Part shown: piece by piece, positions 60,533-64,000 of the stretch
Numbering within the stretch: the first letter of the stretch is position 1
How the letters are laid out: every line of letters begins with the position of its first letter
Source: Humisphaera borealis
GTDB taxonomy: Bacteria; Planctomycetota; Phycisphaerae; Tepidisphaerales; Tepidisphaeraceae
DNA: 64,000 nucleotides
NCBI RefSeq assembly: GCF_015169395.1
Contig: NZ_CP063458.1
Span: 3,410,001 to 3,474,000 of the forward strand
Reading direction: 5' to 3'
Translations under genes and position numbers: made by a program
The notes under the pieces: model-generated
The model's database searches: none
Seen by the model: the letters and a program-made list of their open reading frames with translations, nothing else
What the model was told of the DNA's origin: nothing

Positions 60533-62083
60533 CTACTCCGCGCCCTCCGCGTCCAGCAGTTCCTCCGGCTCGGCCGCGTCCGGCAACTCGCCGCTGCCGA
60601 GGATCGGCAGGGAAATGTGCGTACTGTGCGGACTTTCCGGCCCCGGCGCCTTAAGTAGCAGGTCGTCGTCCGCCGCCTTCGGCAATGATGCCTCGTACTC
60701 GGCCTTCTTTTCCTGCGGCGACTTCTTCTTCCGTGCCGCTGGCGGCCGGCGGCCTTTCTTAACGTCTTCTTCCAGTTGCGACTTTCGCCGCAGGATGTGG
60801 TGATAGTGCTGCGCGAACCGATGCGCCTCGTCGCGCACGTATTGCAGCAGCTTCAGGCCCAGGTGATTACGGGGCAGCTTCAGCGGCTCACTCTTGTCCT
60901 GTACGTAGACGAGCTCTTCCTTCTTAGCCAGCGAGATCACCATCGGCGGCTTGACGTCCATTGACTTGAAGACGTCCAATGCCGCGTGCAACTGCCCGAG
61001 CCCACCGTCGATCAAAATCACATCGGGAAACAGTTCGTTGTTGCTCCCGGCTTCGCGGTACCTGCGGTCGACCACTTCCTGGATGCTGAGGTAGTCGTTG
61101 TTCCCCTGCCCGTGGCGGATCTTGTACCGCCGGTAGCCGTCCTTGAACGGCATGCCGTCGATAAAGCAGACCTTGGAGCCGACCATCTCGTCGCCCTGCA
61201 GGTGGGCGATGTCGATCCCTTCGACAATCCGCGGCGGCTCTGCCAAACCGAGCATCTGGCCCAGCGCCGCCAGCCCCTCTTTCGGGTTGACGATAAACGC
61301 CTCGGGCTGCCAGAACTCCTGTTCGCCCTTGGCCCCGCGCTGGCCTAGCGCGGTGAGGGCCTTAATCTCGTCGCGCAGCCGGGCGGCCTTCTCGAAGTTC
61401 AGGTCCTTGCTCGCCTCGATCATCTCCCGTTCCATCTGTGACAGGACGGATTTCTTATTGCCGTCGAGGAAGGCAATCAGGCGTTTGATGTCTTCGCGGT
61501 ACCTCTCTTTATCCACCTTGGCGGCGCACGGCGCGGTGCACTGTTTGATCGGGTAGAGCAGGCACGGCCGAAAGAACCGCCGCTTGTCGTCGTCTTCGCG
61601 GATGTCGAGGTAACAGGTACGAAACTTGAACGCCTTCTGCAGCAACGTGACGGCTTCCTTCAGCGAATAGACGCTCGTGAACGGGCCGTAGAGCTTCACA
61701 CCCTTCTGCCGCGGCTGCCGAGTGACGAACACGCCTGGGTAGTCTTCGTCGAGCGTGATCATCAGGTAAGGGAAGGTTTTGTCGTCGAGCAACCGGGCGT
61801 TGTACTTCGGCTGGATGTCCTTGATCAGCCGGTTCTCGGCGAGCAGCGCTTCGACCTCGGAATCGGTCTGGATGACTTCAAAGTCGACGACATGATCGAG
61901 CAGTCCGATCTTCTTGTGCTCGAGCTTGGTCGATGCCTGAAAGTAGGAGCCGACACGATCGCGCAACGAAGCCGACTTGCCGACGTAGATGACAAGACCC
62001 TTGGCGTCCTTCATCAGGTAGACGCCGGGGGCCTTGGGCAAGGTTTTGGCTTTTTCGGAGAGTTTTTCGAGGCGGTCGTCCAT
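60533..62083 (-). CDS. uvrC: Excinuclease UvrC lacking the C-terminal (HhH)2 domain
   Basis: A 516-residue nucleotide-excision-repair nuclease. The GIY-YIG domain (GVYLMKD, IYVGK, 20-36), the four-Cys Fe-S region (C157, C174, C182, C186), a UVR motif (~214-246) and the RNase H-like domain (D291, D359, and DEAHRFA at 418-424) are all present. After ILRRKS the protein continues as a Lys-rich then Asp/Glu/Pro-rich tail (KKKSPQEKKAEYE ... EPEELLDAEGAE) and has no helix-hairpin-helix pair, which E. coli UvrC uses to bind DNA for the 5' incision. Total length is ~95 shorter than E. coli. Confidence 0.93.
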   Translation of the reverse strand: MDDRLEKLSEKAKTLPKAPGVYLMKDAKGLVIYVGKSASLRDRVGSYFQASTKLEHKKIGLLDHVVDFEVIQTDSEVEALLAENRLIKDIQPKYNARLLDDKTFPYLMITLDEDYPGVFVTRQPRQKGVKLYGPFTSVYSLKEAVTLLQKAFKFRTCYLDIREDDDKRRFFRPCLLYPIKQCTAPCAAKVDKERYREDIKRLIAFLDGNKKSVLSQMEREMIEASKDLNFEKAARLRDEIKALTALGQRGAKGEQEFWQPEAFIVNPKEGLAALGQMLGLAEPPRIVEGIDIAHLQGDEMVGSKVCFIDGMPFKDGYRRYKIRHGQGNNDYLSIQEVVDRRYREAGSNNELFPDVILIDGGLGQLHAALDVFKSMDVKPPMVISLAKKEELVYVQDKSEPLKLPRNHLGLKLLQYVRDEAHRFAQHYHHILRRKSQLEEDVKKGRRPPAARKKKSPQEKKAEYEASLPKAADDDLLLKAPGPESPHSTHISLPILGSGELPDAAEPEELLDAEGAE

Positions 62084-62161
62084 GATCGCTGCTTGGATTG
62101 GATTCTAGCCCGGCTCGCGGAGATTCGCTCGGTACGTTCTTGCGGTTACTCTTTCCTCCCG

Positions 62162-63958
62162 ATGGACTTTCGCCCGGAAAAACTGGACCCGCCTGTCGGA
62201 CGGATCGAAGCGACTCTGACCGAGTGGGTGTCGGCGTTGCCGCCGCACCGGCGGCCGGCCGTCGAGCGCTGGCTCGGCGACGCTGCGGCGCTGCGATTTC
62301 ATCTCGCCCACGGCCTGCGCGGCGGGAAGCGCAATCGTCCGCCGCTGGTGGCGATCGTCGGCGGGACCGGCGCGGGCAAGAGCACGCTGGTCAACCGGCT
62401 GATCGGTACCAACCTCACGGCGACCAGCTTCCGCCGAACCTTCACCGCCGGCCCGGTGGTGATCGTCGCCCGCGCGCAAGACCTGCCCGACCAGTGGCTC
62501 GGCTGGGAGCACTGGACGGCAAAGGCCGAAGACCTTCCCGTGCGGGGGCAGGACAAGACGCTGATCATCGTCGTTCGCGGGACAGAGGCGGCCGGGGACG
62601 CCCGTGCCGCCAGCGGTGCCTCCACAGCCATGCCGACGCTCATCGATACGCCGGACCTGGACGGCGACACACCGGCGCACCACGCCGTCGCCGACCGCGT
62701 GTTTCGCTGGGTGGAGGCGGTCGTGTTCGCCGTCACCCCTGAGAAGTACCAGATGACCGAACTGCCGCCCTACTACCGGCTGGCAAAGCGGTACGGCGTT
62801 CCGTCGCTTTTCGTGATGAACAAGTGCGAGGAAGCGGTTGTCGCGGAGGACTACCAGCAGCAGTTGGCAACGCAGGGCTTGGCGGGCGTTGCGGGGGAGA
62901 GCCCGCAGCGTGTCTTCATTATCCCGCGCGATGAATCCGGTTATGAGCCTCCCGCGCCGCAGGGCCTGGCCGCGTTCCGAGCTGCGGTCACTTCGCTCGA
63001 CCCCGCCGCCCAGCCGATCGAAGGGTTGCGCAACCGCGCCGGCGACGTGCTGAACCGGCTGCGCGACCAGGTGCTCGCGCCACTCAGTGAAGATCGCAAG
63101 GAAATCGATCGTCTCATCTCCGCACTGCACGGCATGGAAGCGCCGGTGGTCGGCGTGAACGTCAACCCGATCACGCAGCAACTTCAGCGGCGGCTCCAGC
63201 AGCGCAGTGTGCTGTACCTCATCGGCCCGCAGCGGGTGCTGGAGCGCGTCCGCCAGGCGCCGGCACTGCTGGCGCGACTGCCGCGAACTGTCTGGGATTG
63301 GTTCCGCACCGGCGAGCTGTCCGGCGATCTGCTCAAGGCGTCGTCAGGCGACAAGGCGAATCAGCCGCCCGATTTCAATGCGGTTTTGTCGGATCAATTT
63401 GCGGTCGTGCAGAGCCGGATTGATGACATCGTCCGCGGCAGCCCGGCGACGGCGAAGTGGATCGATGCCAAGACCGCCGGCGCGGGCTCATACGCCGCCA
63501 CGCGGTTCGACCCGCGCGAGGCCGGGAAGATCGCCGAGCAGGAGTTGGCCGATCTCAAGGCCTGGCTGGAAGCCCGCTGGAACGCCAATCCGCGCGACAC
63601 GCGGATGATCCAGCGGCTGATCAACCACCTGCCCGGCGGCAAGAAGCTGGCGCAGTGGAGCGAGTCGGCCCCCTACCTGCTGACGATCGTGCTGGTCGCC
63701 AAGGGTGCGGTGTTCGGCCATCTCGATTTGATCATCCTCGGCGGCTACAGCATCGCGACCTGGATCGGCGAGAAAATCAGCAACGAAGTCACCGGTCGCG
63801 CCAAGGCAACGAACCTGAAGATCGAACAGCGGTTCGTCGAAATGGCGTCGGAGCAGATCCGGCGAGTCACCCAATGGCTCGATCAGCAGGCACCAAGCCG
63901 GCGATCGATCGAGGCGCTGGAGCAACAGGCGGAAGACGCGGCGACCATTTTGGGATGA
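62162..63958 (+). CDS. Membrane-associated GTPase (Era/dynamin-like)
   Basis: A 598-residue P-loop GTPase. G1 is GGTGAGKST (67-75), G3 is DTPD (163-166) and G4 is NKCE (221-224). The C-terminal third has a helical stalk and a hydrophobic hairpin (YLLTIVLVAKGAVFGHLDLI ... YSIATWIGEKI) that could insert in membrane, as in dynamin-like or YfjP-type proteins. The start at 62162 (MDFRPEKL) is chosen as the first Met after the uvrC promoter side; the SD is poor. It is divergent from uvrC. The physiological role is unknown. Confidence 0.78.
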   Translation: MDFRPEKLDPPVGRIEATLTEWVSALPPHRRPAVERWLGDAAALRFHLAHGLRGGKRNRPPLVAIVGGTGAGKSTLVNRLIGTNLTATSFRRTFTAGPVVIVARAQDLPDQWLGWEHWTAKAEDLPVRGQDKTLIIVVRGTEAAGDARAASGASTAMPTLIDTPDLDGDTPAHHAVADRVFRWVEAVVFAVTPEKYQMTELPPYYRLAKRYGVPSLFVMNKCEEAVVAEDYQQQLATQGLAGVAGESPQRVFIIPRDESGYEPPAPQGLAAFRAAVTSLDPAAQPIEGLRNRAGDVLNRLRDQVLAPLSEDRKEIDRLISALHGMEAPVVGVNVNPITQQLQRRLQQRSVLYLIGPQRVLERVRQAPALLARLPRTVWDWFRTGELSGDLLKASSGDKANQPPDFNAVLSDQFAVVQSRIDDIVRGSPATAKWIDAKTAGAGSYAATRFDPREAGKIAEQELADLKAWLEARWNANPRDTRMIQRLINHLPGGKKLAQWSESAPYLLTIVLVAKGAVFGHLDLIILGGYSIATWIGEKISNEVTGRAKATNLKIEQRFVEMASEQIRRVTQWLDQQAPSRRSIEALEQQAEDAATILG

Positions 63959-64000
63959 CGACCGCGGGCAAATTTGTGATCCTGAGCGTGTGACTTTTTG

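Noticed and set aside
1-64000. CRISPR, tRNA or rRNA genes
   Set aside because: No regularly spaced direct repeats, no CCA/TPsiC-like cloverleaf sequence and no conserved rRNA stretch were seen on either strand.

Overview
The window is a GC-rich stretch of bacterial chromosome that most likely comes from the Planctomycetota, probably a soil Phycisphaerae-type lineage (inference). The evidence is two secreted proteins with an N-terminal LEDRVL motif of the planctomycete LEPR-XLL kind, a PEP-CTERM protein, a Cys-type sulfatase with signal peptide, a DksA homologue with a histone-H1-like Lys/Ala/Pro tail, a Gln/Ala-rich giant membrane protein, McsA/McsB without CtsR, and many GTG starts. Genes are dense and mostly in short mixed-strand clusters. 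I see no rRNA, tRNA, CRISPR array or complete prophage.

Layout. 1-2.7 kb holds the end of a membrane-anchored repeat protein. 2.9-10.8 kb is a minus-strand series: rsmG, a CsrA-cytosine deaminase fusion, two coupled membrane proteins, a DinG-family helicase carrying an embedded REP-associated transposase, and two exported proteins. 11-13.7 kb is a secreted glycosidase-like protein. 13.9-19.9 kb is a pair of large secreted PKD/RTX-like paralogues, each followed by a strong hairpin terminator. 20-34.7 kb mixes secreted enzymes (sulfatase, Tat-exported metallophosphoesterase, glutathione peroxidase), zwf, lipoproteins, a GNAT, an Rpn-like nuclease, a VTT membrane protein, a YhaM-like exoribonuclease, a MazG-like enzyme and a PilZ protein. 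35.2-39.8 kb is a 1524-residue Gln/Ala/Lys-rich coiled-coil membrane protein. 40-51.4 kb carries a PEP-CTERM protein, a squalene-cyclase-like protein, a TPR lipoprotein, a lone nuoF, an ABC ATPase, a prenyl diphosphate synthase, a NUDIX hydrolase, lspA and a dksA-like gene. 51.8-64 kb carries pheT, an alpha/beta hydrolase, mcsA-mcsB, a second PilZ protein, an ArnT-like glycosyltransferase, uvrC and a membrane-anchored GTPase.

The two strongest oddities are adjacent. One is an open reading frame that joins a complete CsrA (with the conserved RNA-binding Arg44) to a complete yeast FCY1-like cytosine deaminase. The other is a DinG/XPD-type helicase gene carrying a complete REP-associated tyrosine transposase in frame, bounded by two inverted 35-nt REP sequences. 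One of those REPs recurs with all 35 bases identical in the rsmG upstream region. Several housekeeping proteins are also streamlined: PheT lacks the EMAP/OB tRNA-binding domain, UvrC lacks the C-terminal (HhH)2 domain, and the DksA homologue has lost three of four zinc cysteines.

Intergenic space is unusually structured. There are two REP-like families, several perfect long hairpins, and at least eight junctions filled by inverted arrays of degenerate 7-9-nt units whose unit sequence differs between sites. All functions are read from motifs by eye; no database search was possible.
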